A stretch of 64,000 nucleotides of DNA from Cytobacillus purgationiresistens (GCF_030813235.1 NZ_JAUSUB010000005.1:1-64000); one strand, 5' to 3'; shown: positions 1-8,995, numbered from the stretch's first letter. A program made the numbers and translations. Notes: generated by a model from the letters alone, not told the origin.

Positions 1-263
1 CCGGTTGCTCCGGTTGCACCAGCGGGTCCTGCTACACCGGTTGCTCCGGTTGCACCGGCAGGTCCTGCTACACCGGTTGCTCCGGTTGCACCGGCGGGTC
101 CTGCTACACCGGTTGCTCCGGTTGCACCGGCAGGTCCTGCTACACCGGTTGCTCCGGTTGCACCAGCGGGTCCTGCTACACCGGTTGCTCCGGTTGCACC
201 GGCAGGTCCTGCTACACCGGTTGCTCCGGTTGCACCGGCAGGTCCTGCTACACCGGTTGCTCC
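1..263. repeat. 36-bp tandem repeat, 7 full copies plus a partial copy
   Basis: Each unit encodes 12 residues ([12 protein letters not shown]) of the collagen-like protein on the minus strand. Copies differ almost only at synonymous positions in the Pro-Ala-Gly part (CCAGCGGGT, CCGGCAGGT or CCGGCGGGT on the plus strand). The variants are interspersed, which suggests unit duplication or conversion. Copy number is likely unstable, and the array continues off the left edge. Confidence 0.95.
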
Positions 264-344
264 AGTACAACAATTGCATCGATGTTTTTTGTTGCATTTT
301 TTTCGTCGATTACTCTTAATACATTTTTTATCATGATATAACAT
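1..344 (-). CDS. Collagen-like Gly-X-Y repeat protein, N-terminal part (runs off window)
   Basis: The reverse strand reads from an ATG at 342-344 without a stop to the window edge, about 114 codons. A GGGGGTGG ribosome site lies about 10 nt upstream. The N-terminus is short, basic and cysteine-rich ([20 protein letters not shown], then HRCNCC), followed by [12 protein letters not shown] units with Gly at every third residue. Collagen-like Gly-X-Y proteins of Bacillaceae are commonly exosporium filament or spore-surface proteins (BclA type); the C-terminal trimerisation domain would lie outside the window. There is no BclA-type leader, so a spore-surface location is inference. The forward strand is also open here only because the repeat length is a multiple of three. 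Confidence 0.75.
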   Translation of the reverse strand, partial: MLYHDKKCIKSNRRKKCNKKHRCNCCTGATGVAGPAGATGATGVAGPAGATGATGVAGPAGATGATGVAGPAGATGATGVAGPAGATGATGVAGPAGATGATGVAGPAGATGAT

Positions 345-549
345 AAATAAATCCACCCCCTTCCCACTATAAATTTACATATTCTAACTTATTGTATTCA
401 GTTGTTACATCTGTGCCTGATTAATTAGTCTAATTCATTTCAACAAACATTTCTTATCCTCCAATTTTCAAATAATGGTATAGTTTCATGGATACCATTT
501 AGTTAACTCTTAACTCTCTATTATAAAAATAAGAGAGGAAGTGTCCGAC

Positions 550-823
550 ATGGAATCAAAAAACAATCGTAAATATAACGATGATTTTTAAAAAATGGTT
601 GTTGAACTTTATCACACTGGTAGCTCGGTGAGTACATAAAGTAGTTAATATGGTGTATCTGAAGTCACAATATATAAATGGATTAAAGCCCTGACCCCCT
701 GTGAATGGCGAGGAAAATAGTTTCACACCACAGGACATAGCTAATAGCCAAAAAGAGAACCTTCGAATGAAACAGGAAATTGAAATCTTAAAAAAGGCTA
801 TGGCCATATTCGCCAGAAAGTAA
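550..823 (+). pseudogene. IS3-family (IS150-like) transposase OrfA relic
   Basis: Starting at an ATG after GAGAGGAAG, translation gives MESKNNRKYNDDF then a stop, followed in broken frames by VVELYHTGSSVST, YGVSEVTIYKWIKAL and the terminal MKQEIEILKKAMAIFARK. This is the helix-turn-helix plus leucine-zipper layout of OrfA proteins of the IS150 subgroup. Several internal stops and at least one frame change make it non-functional. It is followed directly by the OrfB relic. Confidence 0.85.
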
Positions 824-843
824 CTGACACCGAGCTAACAAAC

Positions 844-1402
844 TTGATTTATAATCAAAAAGAAGGGTTTCCCATTCAGGTCATGTGCGACGTAATGGAC
901 ATGCCAAGAAGTACTTATTATCAGTCACTGAATAAAAAGGAATCGGCACGTGACTTGGAAAACCAGCTCCTTCTTGAACAGGTTAAATTGATTCATCAAG
1001 AGAGTAAAAGGCGATATAGAGCCCCTAAGATTCACTTTCTTCTATTAAAAGCAGGGTTTTCAATTAGTCTTAAACGAGTTCAACGGATTATGAGAAAGGC
1101 GGAAATTTATTCAATTACGATCAAAACATTCTGTCCACAATCAAACAAGAAACCGATTGAAGGTAGTGAGAGCATTCTACAACAGGATTTTTCTACATCT
1201 AAATTGAATGAAAAATGGGTGGCCGACATCACCTATATCCACTCTTTGCAAGATGGTTGGTGTTATTTAGCTTCGGTTTTAGACCTGCATTCTAAAAAAA
1301 GCATCGGATATTCTTTCTCTCGATCCATGACGACTGATCTTGTTTTACATGCTTTAAACAATGCCATTTCTGTCCAACAGCCAAAGCCTGTCTTATTTTG
1401 CA
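844..1402 (+). pseudogene. IS3-family transposase OrfB relic, 3' part replaced by IS110 sequence
   Basis: The reading frame contains the HTH_21 segment (RYRAPKIHFLLLKAGFSISL) and the start of the rve integrase core (KWVADITYIHSLQDGWCYLA, then SVLDLHSKKSIGYS) with the first catalytic Asp. The match to OrfB stops near residue 186, after KPVLF, where HSDRG would be expected. From about 1403 the same frame runs into IS110-type sequence (INPLISYKAKSSSL). The final catalytic Glu is missing, so this is a truncated relic created by insertion or recombination with the IS110 element. Confidence 0.85.
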
Positions 1403-2313
1403 TTAATCCATTGATTTCTTATAAGGCTAAAAGTTCAAGTCTGGCGGAAAGTAAAGAAAGTTGCGGTCGATGCTTACCATCTCCGCGAGCTGTTTAATAA
1501 TGAGGATTTAGAACCGTATAAAAAGAGAGGAGTTCAACTTTTAAACCTTCGAAATCTTACAAGACAGCACAAGAATATAACGGGGGCATGGATTCAAACA
1601 AAACCTCAATTTCAAGCCATTCTAGACTAGGTCTTCCCCGAATAGAGAGGGGTTTTTGGTGACTTATATTCAGTATATCACTCTTAACTCTGTCAGAATT
1701 TCCCTCATCTGAAGATATATTAAAGGCAAAGTGTAGAAACTGTAACGATAAAATCGCTGAATTAACAAGTCGTTCATATAGATGGGCTAATGAAAAAGCT
1801 AATCAGCTCAAGGACGCAACAACCGAAACCCGTTTGAAAAGACGGTTTATCAGCGTCATATTTTAATTCTTGGTATGTATATAAAACATTCTTCAATACA
1901 AAGAGCACCTATCCAAGTTAGAGTCTGAGATAGATGCCCTCGCTAAAGAAGTTGAAGAATATAATATTATCAAATCTATTCCTTGTATCGGAGAAAAGAT
2001 CGCTGGAACGATCATTTCAGAGATTGGAGAGATAGATCGATTTACTAATCCTATAAAGCTAGTAGCTTTCGCTGGGGTTGATCCAAGTAAATCTGATAAG
2101 TTTACAGCCACCACACTAAAAGAGGGGCAAGTAGGCTTCGTCAAAAAACAAGCGATGAAACCATTCCTCATAATAAGAAATTACGAGAGTTCTGATAAAA
2201 AACGTGATAAAGGGAAGCCTTTTAAAGTAGCTGTAATCGCTTGTGTGAATAAGCTCTTACATTGGATTGTTGCACTATTAAAAAGCAAAACACCCTTCCA
2301 AGATATAGCATAG
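1403..2313 (+). pseudogene. IS110-family (DEDD) transposase relic
   Basis: In shifting frames the sequence encodes INPLISYKAKSSSL, then DAYHLRELFNNEDLEPYKKR, LLNLRNLTRQHKNITG, FQAILD-stop-VFPE, and downstream the Transposase_20 region IPCIGEKIAGTIISEIGEID and KLVAFAGVDPSKSDKFTAT, ending CVNKLLHWIVALLKSKTPF. This is an IS110/IS116/IS902-type protein lacking its N-terminal third and broken by several stops and frameshifts. A similar but oppositely oriented relic lies at 7883-8995. A GGAAGG-type hairpin follows at about 2343, as it also follows the second relic. Confidence 0.85.
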
Positions 2314-2567
2314 AAACAATATCTAGCTATATAACGAAAAGCCTTCCAATTAGATGACGGAAGGTTATTTCGTAAGCCCTTTTTCAGTATATCATCAAAA
2401 AATTCTAGATTTTAATGAAAAATATTGACAAACTATTAGCTGATTTAGTCGAATAAAAAAGGCTGCTGGCTGCAACCCTTTATTTAACGTCCCTATAGTA
2501 CAATATGCAAAATTCACGCCTAGCCTAATATAAGCAAATATATCGATTAAACTAAGGGATCAGATTG
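2314..2567. other. Intergenic region after the IS110 relic; no gene seen
   Basis: It contains a short CCTTCC...GGAAGG hairpin near 2343 that accompanies the IS110 relic. A segment near 2458-2500 (GGCTGCTGGCTGCAACCC) resembles one near 18548 (GACTGCTGTAGCAACCC). No supported reading frame was found. Confidence 0.5.
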
Positions 2568-2596
2568 TTGAGTACAACAGTTGATTATGTTATGAT
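2568..2596 (+). promoter_or_regulatory. Candidate sigma-A promoter
   Basis: TTGAGT at 2568-2573 and TATGAT at 2591-2596 are separated by 17 nt, close to the vegetative consensus. The promoter lies upstream of a 21-codon reading frame and the RidA-like gene. Confidence 0.6.
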
Positions 2597-2644
2597 AATA
2601 ATAATCTTACATTTGTCATTTTTAAGGAAAGGAGTGTCCAAATC

Positions 2645-2710
2645 ATGAAGAAAAAAATACTTAACTTTTTGTCATTAGGATATGGGTACTCAACTGCTGT
2701 TTTTTTCTAG
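2645..2710 (+). CDS. Putative 21-residue peptide, unknown
   Basis: The reading frame MKKKILNFLSLGYGYSTAVF(F) follows a good AAAGGAGTG ribosome site and a plausible promoter. I do not recognise it. It ends in a run of seven T followed by TAG. One extra T would extend the frame by about 21 codons (LEVIKLVKFVQMMFYLKCRI), so it may be the decayed start of a longer hydrophobic protein rather than a real peptide gene. Confidence 0.3.
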   Translation: MKKKILNFLSLGYGYSTAVFF

Positions 2711-2789
2711 AAGTCATTAAATTGGTGAAGTTTGTCCAAATGATGTTCTATTTGAAATGCAGAATAAATTAAAATGGCGAGGTAATAAA

Positions 2790-3188
2790 ATGACGAACGG
2801 AAAAATTACAAGGTCAAACCCACTAGATATGCCAGCACCGGTTGGGAACTATACACATATTACAAAGATTCCCAAAGGATCAGATTTGTTTGTAACATCA
2901 GGTCAAATTGGCTTAGATTTAAACGGACATATTCCCTCAAACTTTAATGAGCAAGTGAGCAATACATTTACGAATATAAAACGAGTATTGGGATCTGAAC
3001 AACTAAAGAGTGAAAACATAATAAAGGTAAATGTTTGGTCAACAGAAAAAATAGATTGGAACTTCTTCTATTCAGAGTGGGATAAATTGTTCGACACTGA
3101 TTATCCGGCAATGACAATTGGATATATTGTCGAATTAGGCTTACCTGAAATAAAAATTGAAATTGAAATTTGGGCTGCAAAAATGTAA
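2790..3188 (+). CDS. RidA/YjgF/UK114-family protein
   Basis: The protein is about 132 residues long if started at the internal ATG at 2790, which has a GCGAGGT ribosome site; an upstream in-frame ATG at 2757 lacks one. The family pattern is present: SNPLDMPAPVGNYTH, LFVTSGQIGLD, NTFTNIKRVL, IIKVNVW and the C-terminal IEIEIWAAKM. RidA-type proteins are small cytosolic trimers that hydrolyse reactive enamine/imine intermediates of amino acid metabolism. Subfamily members have diverse roles, so the substrate is not assignable. It stands alone between IS relics and is closed by a hairpin terminator. Confidence 0.8.
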   Translation: MTNGKITRSNPLDMPAPVGNYTHITKIPKGSDLFVTSGQIGLDLNGHIPSNFNEQVSNTFTNIKRVLGSEQLKSENIIKVNVWSTEKIDWNFFYSEWDKLFDTDYPAMTIGYIVELGLPEIKIEIEIWAAKM

Positions 3189-3212
3189 GTTTTTCAACCA
3201 CACTTCATCGAA

Positions 3213-3242
3213 ACCGTGAACGAATTAGTTCATGGTTTTTTA
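3213..3242 (+). terminator. Rho-independent terminator after the RidA-like gene
   Basis: Arms AACCGTGAAC and GTTCATGGTT form a 10-bp stem (one G-T pair) with a 6-nt loop, followed by a T run. Confidence 0.85.
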
Positions 3243-3489
3243 TTTCAACAATCGGGTGCCTCTCTTGAACAAGGAGAGTGCTCTTTTTGAAGATTTTTCA
3301 CCACGACAACCTAACAGTTATAATTGTGCTAACCTGCCCCGTTTTTACAATAAGCCCTTCTGAATGAAAATGGCCCCGGTTACGATAAATATAATTTTTC
3401 TACTATCTTTAGCCATCTCTTCTATTGCAAATGGAATTCGAGGACTTTCATCTTCATATATGGCGTACACCTCTCCTTTGTTTTCCATT

Positions 3490-3591
3490 AGGCATAAGCG
3501 GATCCAACTAATATTTGGAAAAGAAAACGGACTAAAAATTAGAAGTAAATTTGGATGGGGGACTGTTATAACGATTAGAATTCCAAAGTAA
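3490..3591 (+). pseudogene. C-terminal relic of a LytS/YesM-type sensor histidine kinase
   Basis: The last 32 codons of a spurious frame read HKRIQLIFGKENGLKIRSKF then GWGTVITIRIPK. This matches the very end of the HATPase domain of LytS/YesM-like two-component sensors. Nothing upstream continues the kinase, so only the tail remains. Confidence 0.55.
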
Positions 3592-3621
3592 ACTATAAAA
3601 ATAAAGCAAAAAGTGTCTCTT

Positions 3622-3656
3622 CGCTATTTTTAATCCTGTTAGAACTAAAAATAGCG
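3622..3656. terminator. Inverted repeat between the kinase relic and the M20 gene
   Basis: CGCTATTTTTA and TAAAAATAGCG form a perfect 11-bp stem with a 13-nt loop just beyond the 3' end of the minus-strand M20 gene. It probably acts as a terminator for that gene, although a clear U run is missing. Confidence 0.55.
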
Positions 3657-3687
3657 AGGATACTAAACGATAAAGTAAGAATTATTA

Positions 3688-4890
3688 CTATTGATTAACT
3701 TTTTCGTAGTCGTTAAGATAGTTTAATGCAGTTTTGACGTAATATATAACACCTAATTCCAACGCTTCCTCTTTAATCATAAATTTGGGGTGGTGATGTG
3801 GATAATTTTCTTCGTTGTCTTCACTTCCAGCACCTAGGAACACAAAACATCCAGGGACTTCATTAGAAAAAGCTGAAAAATCCTCACTTCCCATTACTGG
3901 CTCTGCACTGTTGCATTGTTCTTTTCCGAACTCTTCAACGAGTGTTTGTTCTACCAGTGAAGTAATATATTTTTCATTTACAACCGAACTATAACCAGAT
4001 TCATATTTCATTTGGTAGGAGCAATCATTAGCCTCGGTCGACCCTTTCACATATTTTTCAATCCATATTGGAATTTGCTTTCGTATTTCAGGATCAAATG
4101 TACGTATGGAGCCTCCAAAGGTAACGGAATCTGGAATGATATTATGTGCGTCACTGCCTTGAATTTTTGTCACCGATAAGACAACACGCTGAGAAGAATC
4201 TACTTTTCTAGAGATGAATTGATTGATTCCATTTATAAGCTGCACGGCTATTGCAACTGGATCAATGGTATCATGTGGTCTAGAAGCATGTCCTCCCTTC
4301 CCTTGAATTAAAACATCAAATGTATCAGCAGCAGCCATCGCAGGACCGTATATAATGCCAAAATGTCCTAATGGCTCTTGGGAAGCAAGATGAAGACCAA
4401 TGACGCCATCTACTCCCTCTGTGACACCGGCTTTTACCATTTCCTGTGCACCCCCAGGGATCAATTCCTCAGCATGTTGAAAGAAAAAACGAATTTCCCC
4501 ACTTATATGTTCTTTTAATGTTGACAACACTTTGGCAGCTCCTAGCAGCATAGCCGTATGACCATCATGTCCACAAGCATGCATGACACCACTATTTCTT
4601 GAAGAGAACGGCAAACCTGTTTCTTCTTGAATTGGCAGAGCATCCATATCCGCTCTTAAGGCTAGGACCTTGCCGGGGTTAGTACCAATTAATCGAGCCA
4701 TGACACTTGTTTTTGTAGGTCGTGATAATTCGAAATTTCCAAAAGATTCAAGTGTTTCATAGACAAACTTAGAAGTTTTTATCTCTTGAAACGATAGTTC
4801 TGGATTTTCATGAAGATGCCGACGCCAATTTACAACTTGAGAATTCATACTCTTGACCAAACTTTCCAAATTAACTACATTTTCAACCAC
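3688..4890 (-). CDS. M20-family amidohydrolase (N-acyl amino acid hydrolase type)
   Basis: The 400-residue product has the M20D layout: RRHLHENPELSFQEIKTSKF at the N-terminus, ALRADMDALPIQEETGLPF and HACGHDGHTA for the dinuclear metal site, HAEELIPGGAQEM with the catalytic Glu pair, GKGGHASRPHDTIDPV in the lid domain and PVMGSEDFSAF near the C-terminus. Family members (HipO, AmaA, AmhX-like) hydrolyse N-acyl amino acids or indole-acetyl conjugates in the cytosol. The exact substrate cannot be read. It stands alone, on the same strand as the downstream Rieske gene but about 290 bp away. Confidence 0.85.
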   Translation of the reverse strand: MVENVVNLESLVKSMNSQVVNWRRHLHENPELSFQEIKTSKFVYETLESFGNFELSRPTKTSVMARLIGTNPGKVLALRADMDALPIQEETGLPFSSRNSGVMHACGHDGHTAMLLGAAKVLSTLKEHISGEIRFFFQHAEELIPGGAQEMVKAGVTEGVDGVIGLHLASQEPLGHFGIIYGPAMAAADTFDVLIQGKGGHASRPHDTIDPVAIAVQLINGINQFISRKVDSSQRVVLSVTKIQGSDAHNIIPDSVTFGGSIRTFDPEIRKQIPIWIEKYVKGSTEANDCSYQMKYESGYSSVVNEKYITSLVEQTLVEEFGKEQCNSAEPVMGSEDFSAFSNEVPGCFVFLGAGSEDNEENYPHHHPKFMIKEEALELGVIYYVKTALNYLNDYEKVNQ

Positions 4891-5180
4891 AAATAATCCC
4901 CCTAATGATGAAATATTAGTTATTTCTTAATTACAAGTCTATTTGGAAAAGATTTTATAATCAATATAAATTTTATAATATTCAAAATACAACAACCATT
5001 GAGTGATTTCACAAAAAATGAGACTTTTATAACCGTGGGGAACTGACTAACACCAACTTCTCAAAAAAAAGGTGCTTATTTTAGAAAATGCCTTTTCTAA
5101 AACAAGCTCCTTTCTTAAGCTTATTATTTTGTTTTACGTAGGCTGGATGAAATGCATCGAGGACGGAGTTAAGTACTCTC
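4891..5180. other. Intergenic, AT-rich; no convincing gene
   Basis: This is the promoter side of the M20 gene and the 3' side of the Rieske gene. The plus-strand frame beginning at 5072 mostly overlaps the Rieske gene antisense and has no family resemblance, so it is not called. Confidence 0.5.
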
Positions 5181-6155
5181 CTACGATGTTCCTAAAACAA
5201 CACCCAGTTCTTTCAAATATTGCCGATACGCAATACTCATCCGATCGCATACGAGCGAAAGCTCTACTTGTAAGTCCAACGGGAGCTCCTCTGGCTTTTG
5301 GTTTTCGACAACAGGCTTATCTTGCGCGAAAATATGGTCTTGGAACTTTACAATTTCTTCATCGGTAAGTCCGGTATCATAATCAAAAGATAAAATTCCG
5401 TATGCGATAGATTTATCTTCATCTACAGGACGGACGGTTAAAAGAATCGTCATCATTGTATTATTTTCACGATCTCTTTTTGTGAATTTAACTATTAAAG
5501 GACGAATGATCTCGTACGTATAATAAACATATTTCGGTTTTCCTGAACCATCAGGATCCGGTTGATAAATGGCAATTTCGTCTGAGAAAATTCGGTTGTC
5601 CACTTTATTTACCCGGTAATCTAGAATTTCTTGATGTGTCTCAGACCCCAGGAATCCTTCATGGACGACTGCTAAATGACCGACATCAAGAAAATTTTCA
5701 ATGATACGAGGCGGTTTCGCTTGCACTTCTTGCGGACCCCATATGACGTTGCGGTATTGAGCATTTTCCATTTCTTCATAGTTAAAAATCTCCGGGTGAT
5801 TATTACTTAAATTAACCCAGATAAAGCCGTATTTTTCAATACAGGAATAGGAAACAGCCTTTGCTTTTTTAGGAATCGCTCTTCCTTCAGGCAGTTGGGG
5901 AATGTGTACACAATTTCCGTTATCATCGTATTTCCATGCATGATAAGGACAAACAAGGCAATCATTCTTCACTTCACCAAGTGATAGAGCCGCACCCCTA
6001 TGAATGCATAAATCCTTGAAAGCATGAACGCCTTTACTATTTCTAAAGAGAGCCAAACGTTCCCCCATCAGAACAATTTGAATAGGCTTCTCTTTCACAT
6101 CTTGAGAACGACAGGCAACTATCCATTCTTCTTGTAGCACTTTATCTTGAATCAT
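5181..6155 (-). CDS. Rieske non-heme iron oxygenase, alpha-subunit type
   Basis: The 324-residue protein has an N-terminal Rieske domain with the 2Fe-2S ligands CIHRGAALSLGE...CPYHAWKYD (Cys-X-His and Cys-X2-His, residues about 46-69). The catalytic-domain mononuclear iron motif is NFLDVGHLAVVHEGFLG. This layout is that of single-component terminal oxygenases of the vanillate demethylase/phenylpropionate type, which hydroxylate or O/N-demethylate aromatics and need a separate reductase; none is seen nearby. It is divergent from an NCS2 nucleobase permease, suggesting a nitrogen-heterocycle substrate, but that is inference. Confidence 0.85.
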   Translation of the reverse strand: MIQDKVLQEEWIVACRSQDVKEKPIQIVLMGERLALFRNSKGVHAFKDLCIHRGAALSLGEVKNDCLVCPYHAWKYDDNGNCVHIPQLPEGRAIPKKAKAVSYSCIEKYGFIWVNLSNNHPEIFNYEEMENAQYRNVIWGPQEVQAKPPRIIENFLDVGHLAVVHEGFLGSETHQEILDYRVNKVDNRIFSDEIAIYQPDPDGSGKPKYVYYTYEIIRPLIVKFTKRDRENNTMMTILLTVRPVDEDKSIAYGILSFDYDTGLTDEEIVKFQDHIFAQDKPVVENQKPEELPLDLQVELSLVCDRMSIAYRQYLKELGVVLGTS

Positions 6156-6217
6156 TTAATCTCCTCCAGCTTAATTATCCACCTTCATTCTAATCGCGTG
6201 ACAGCAATCGGTCAACA

Positions 6218-6262
6218 AAAAAACGAATAATAAATATAACCACGTTTATATTGTTCGTTTTA
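6218..6262. promoter_or_regulatory. Inverted CGAA boxes between Rieske oxygenase and permease (PurR-like?)
   Basis: AAAAAACGAATAAT on the plus strand and its near-mirror ATTGTTCGTTTT flank about 18 bp in the divergent promoter region. Both arms carry the CGAAY core seen in Bacillus PurR boxes. A purine-responsive control of the permease is plausible but unproven. Confidence 0.35.
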
Positions 6263-6339
6263 TATGTACAAAAATGATTTTATTTAATATAATCTACTTA
6301 ATTACGAATAAAATACGAACATCAAGGAGGAAAATCAAA

Positions 6340-7644
6340 TTGGAGCAGAAAGAAAAAAACGGTATTATCATTGGGGTCGATGATAAAATCAGTTATAGCA
6401 AAGCCTTTATACTTGGATTACAACATGTGCTAGCAATGGATTTATATATTGCACCTATTATTATTGCTGGACTTCTTGCATTAAGTACAGAAAATACTGC
6501 TTTCTTTATCCAAATGTGTTTTCTTGCTACAGGAATTGCTACTTTAATACAGACAGGCTTTGGGATTAAACTTCCTGTTGTACAAGGTCCCTCCTATGTT
6601 CCTATCGGGGCTATTGCAGCTATTGGAGGGAAACTGGGACTTGGGGCGATTGCAGGTAGCTTAATTCCAGGGGCTATTATTGTTGCTCTTCTAGGTTATC
6701 CGCTAAAATGGTTTGCAAAAACGGTCAGAAAAATCATTCCTCCTCTCGTCGGTGGTACAGTCATTATTATTGTGGGAATTGCTTTAATGCCTATAGGGTT
6801 AAATAATATTTTTCATGCTGAGGGAAATATAACTGATAATATATTTGTGGCAGCTGTAACTGCTAGTGTTTTAATTATTTGTATGCTGCTTGGACGAAGG
6901 ATGCATGGAATTGGTACCTTCTTTCGTTTAATTTCAGTTATCATTGCGATTGTCGCCGGAACTATTACAGCTAGCTTTTTGGGGACTGTTGATTTTTCGC
7001 CTGTTAAAGATGCAGCTTGGTTTTCTATGCCAACGCTTTTCCCATTTGGCCCACCAGTATTTGATATCGGTGCAATTATTACGATTGTTTTTGTCTATCT
7101 TATTATATTAATTGAAACGACTGGAACGTGGTTTGTTGTCTCAACTGTCACAGGTAAAGAACTGGATGACAAACGCTTAAATCGAGCATCCGTTGGAGAG
7201 GGCCTTGGTTGTCTTACCGGGGCTCTTTTAGGAAGTACACCAATGACTGGCTACTCATCCAATGCAGGATTACTTGCCATCACTGGTGTAGCAAGCAGAT
7301 TAGCCATCATGGCTTCGGGGGTTATTCTTATTGGACTTGGGCTCATTCCAAAGCTCTCGACTTTGATTACCTGTATCCCTGAACCTGTTATTAATGGGAT
7401 TTTCGGAATCGTGTGTGTGGCAATTGTGACAAATGGAATGAAGGTAATTCAGCCAATTATGATTGATGATCGCAATATGATGGTTATTGGGGTTCCAATT
7501 TTATTAACCATTGGTACGACACTCTTGCCGAAAGAAGTTTTATATAGCGCACCAGATTGGGTGAATTACTTATTATCATCAGGTATTACAGTCGGTGCCT
7601 TAGCAACAGTCATCTTAAATCTAATCATTCCTAAAGGGAAATAA
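6340..7644 (+). CDS. NCS2-family uracil/xanthine-type permease
   Basis: The preferred start is the TTG at 6340, because AAGGAGG lies at 6324-6330 with ideal spacing; the upstream ATG at 6274 has none. This gives about 434 residues with 12-14 predicted membrane spans. NCS2 signatures are VVQGPSYVPIGAIAAIGG (substrate loop), IETTGTWFVVSTVTG in TM8 and STPMTGYSSNAGLLAITGVA in TM10. Members are proton-coupled importers of uracil, xanthine, urate or related bases. Specificity is not resolved. It is divergently transcribed from the Rieske oxygenase and closed by a strong terminator. Confidence 0.88.
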   Translation: MEQKEKNGIIIGVDDKISYSKAFILGLQHVLAMDLYIAPIIIAGLLALSTENTAFFIQMCFLATGIATLIQTGFGIKLPVVQGPSYVPIGAIAAIGGKLGLGAIAGSLIPGAIIVALLGYPLKWFAKTVRKIIPPLVGGTVIIIVGIALMPIGLNNIFHAEGNITDNIFVAAVTASVLIICMLLGRRMHGIGTFFRLISVIIAIVAGTITASFLGTVDFSPVKDAAWFSMPTLFPFGPPVFDIGAIITIVFVYLIILIETTGTWFVVSTVTGKELDDKRLNRASVGEGLGCLTGALLGSTPMTGYSSNAGLLAITGVASRLAIMASGVILIGLGLIPKLSTLITCIPEPVINGIFGIVCVAIVTNGMKVIQPIMIDDRNMMVIGVPILLTIGTTLLPKEVLYSAPDWVNYLLSSGITVGALATVILNLIIPKGK

Positions 7645-7705
7645 AATGGCATTCAAATAGGAGCTGACTTTGGTTTAACAAACGGCAATGTTCTAAAAGG
7701 TTAAA

Positions 7706-7732
7706 AGAAGAGGACCCAAAAGGTCCTCTTTT
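7706..7732 (+). terminator. Terminator after the NCS2 permease
   Basis: AAGAGGACC and GGTCCTCTT form a 9-bp stem with a CAAAA loop followed by TT. Confidence 0.9.
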
Positions 7733-7822
7733 GAGTTATATTTTACCACTAAACCAGCTAATAGGTTGTCAATATATTATTCATTTTTCTATAATATACT
7801 GTTTTTATCCATACCAAATAAG

Positions 7823-7847
7823 CCTTCCATAATTGCTGGAAGGTTTT
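7823..7847. terminator. Hairpin at the 3' side of the second IS110 relic
   Basis: CCTTCC and GGAAGG with a T run resemble the hairpin found beyond the first IS110 relic near 2343, so it may belong to the IS110 element itself. Confidence 0.5.
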
Positions 7848-7882
7848 TCATCTTATGGATAATAGAAACTTCCTAGACTATA

Positions 7883-8995
7883 TCAAGAAAGCTTTTTTAA
7901 TAAAGCATATATCCAATGAAGATGTTTATTTACACAAGCAACCATCACAACTTTTGAAGGCTTGCCTTCTAATCTTTTCTTGTCGTAAAATCCTTTGAGG
8001 TTCTTATTTCTAAAGCTCCTTATTCAGCATAACACCGCCAGATATATACTATGTCTTAGCTAGCCTACTGGAACCACGTTTCGTTATACGATATGTGGTT
8101 GCTGTGAACATGCACTCGGATCAACCAGCGTAGGCTACCAACTTTTAGGGTGATGAAACCGTTCAATTTCCCCTATTTCTGAAAAGATCGTTGCAGTGAT
8201 CTTTTCTCAAATTCAAGGGATTTTATTGGATTATCTTATATTCAACTCTTTCATTTGCAAGGGTATGATATGTCTCTCTAAATCCGAAAGATATCCTTGG
8301 TAATGAAATAGAATATCTATATACATATTAAGGTTCATCAAATGACTTTGAACAGAATGGTTTGAAAAGGGTTCTGAGACGCCGAATCAGCCTTTTAGCT
8401 CGTTTCGTCGCCCATTCAAGAGAACGCCTCGAACAATGTTTTTTTATAAAAATGGCTAATTCCAGCTCACCTTTACATAGGATCTTCTCTGATGTCTGGA
8501 AATCCTTTAATACAGTTAATGATACTTATGAAAATAAAACCCCAAATCCCCCCGATATTCTGGAAATACTTGACCCAGAATCGTATGAAAGTTTAATTTG
8601 GCTTCCACATGCATATTCGTTATAATTTCTTGCTGGCGAGCTAAGTTTCGTAGATTTAAAAGCTGTAATTCTCTCGTGTTATGAGGTTCAAATTCTTCTT
8701 TATAGTAGAGGATTCCTAATTGATATGCATCGAATGCATCTGTCTTTACCTTTCTTAACTCGATTGCTTTGTCTGATAAGAAATAATGGGATATTAATAA
8801 AACATAAGGTATTTGATTCTCTACTAACCATTGTATGATTGGCGTATGATAATGACTTGTTGACTCTAAAATAATGACTGGTAATTCCCCAGTAAGTGAT
8901 TGAATCTCCTTAATAAAAATAAGGAACTGCTCTAATTCTCCCCGAGTTTCATTAACGCGCAAACCAGCATAGGTAAATAAATAGATAATGTACAA
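7883..8995 (-). pseudogene. Second IS110-family transposase relic
   Basis: The minus strand gives a 159-residue piece with ESTSHYHTPIIQWLVENQIP, ELRKVKTDAFDAYQLGILYY (DEDD catalytic region) and LLNLRNLARQQEIITN to GQVFPEYRG. In broken frames it continues with SLTVLKDFQTSEKILCKGEL, EWATKRAKRLIR, KLVAYAG and CVNKHLHWIYALLKKLS. It therefore spans most of an IS110 transposase with multiple stops. It is inverted relative to the relic at 1403-2313 and diverged from it in sequence. Confidence 0.85.

Noticed and set aside
5-319. 104-codon plus-strand frame across the 36-bp repeat
   Set aside because: It is open only because the repeat length is a multiple of three. The real signals (ribosome site, Gly-X-Y) are on the minus strand.
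345-370. Apparent frameshift between a [20 protein letters not shown] reading and the collagen repeats
   Set aside because: An ATG nine bases earlier (342-344), with a proper GGGGGTGG site, reads directly into the repeats, so no frameshift is needed.
3364-3480. 48-codon minus-strand frame (MENKGEVYAIYEDESPRIPF...)
   Set aside because: No family resemblance, no convincing ribosome site before its start, and it overlaps decayed sequence.
5072-5368. 98-codon plus-strand frame
   Set aside because: It lies mostly antisense to the Rieske oxygenase coding sequence and shows no recognisable protein pattern.
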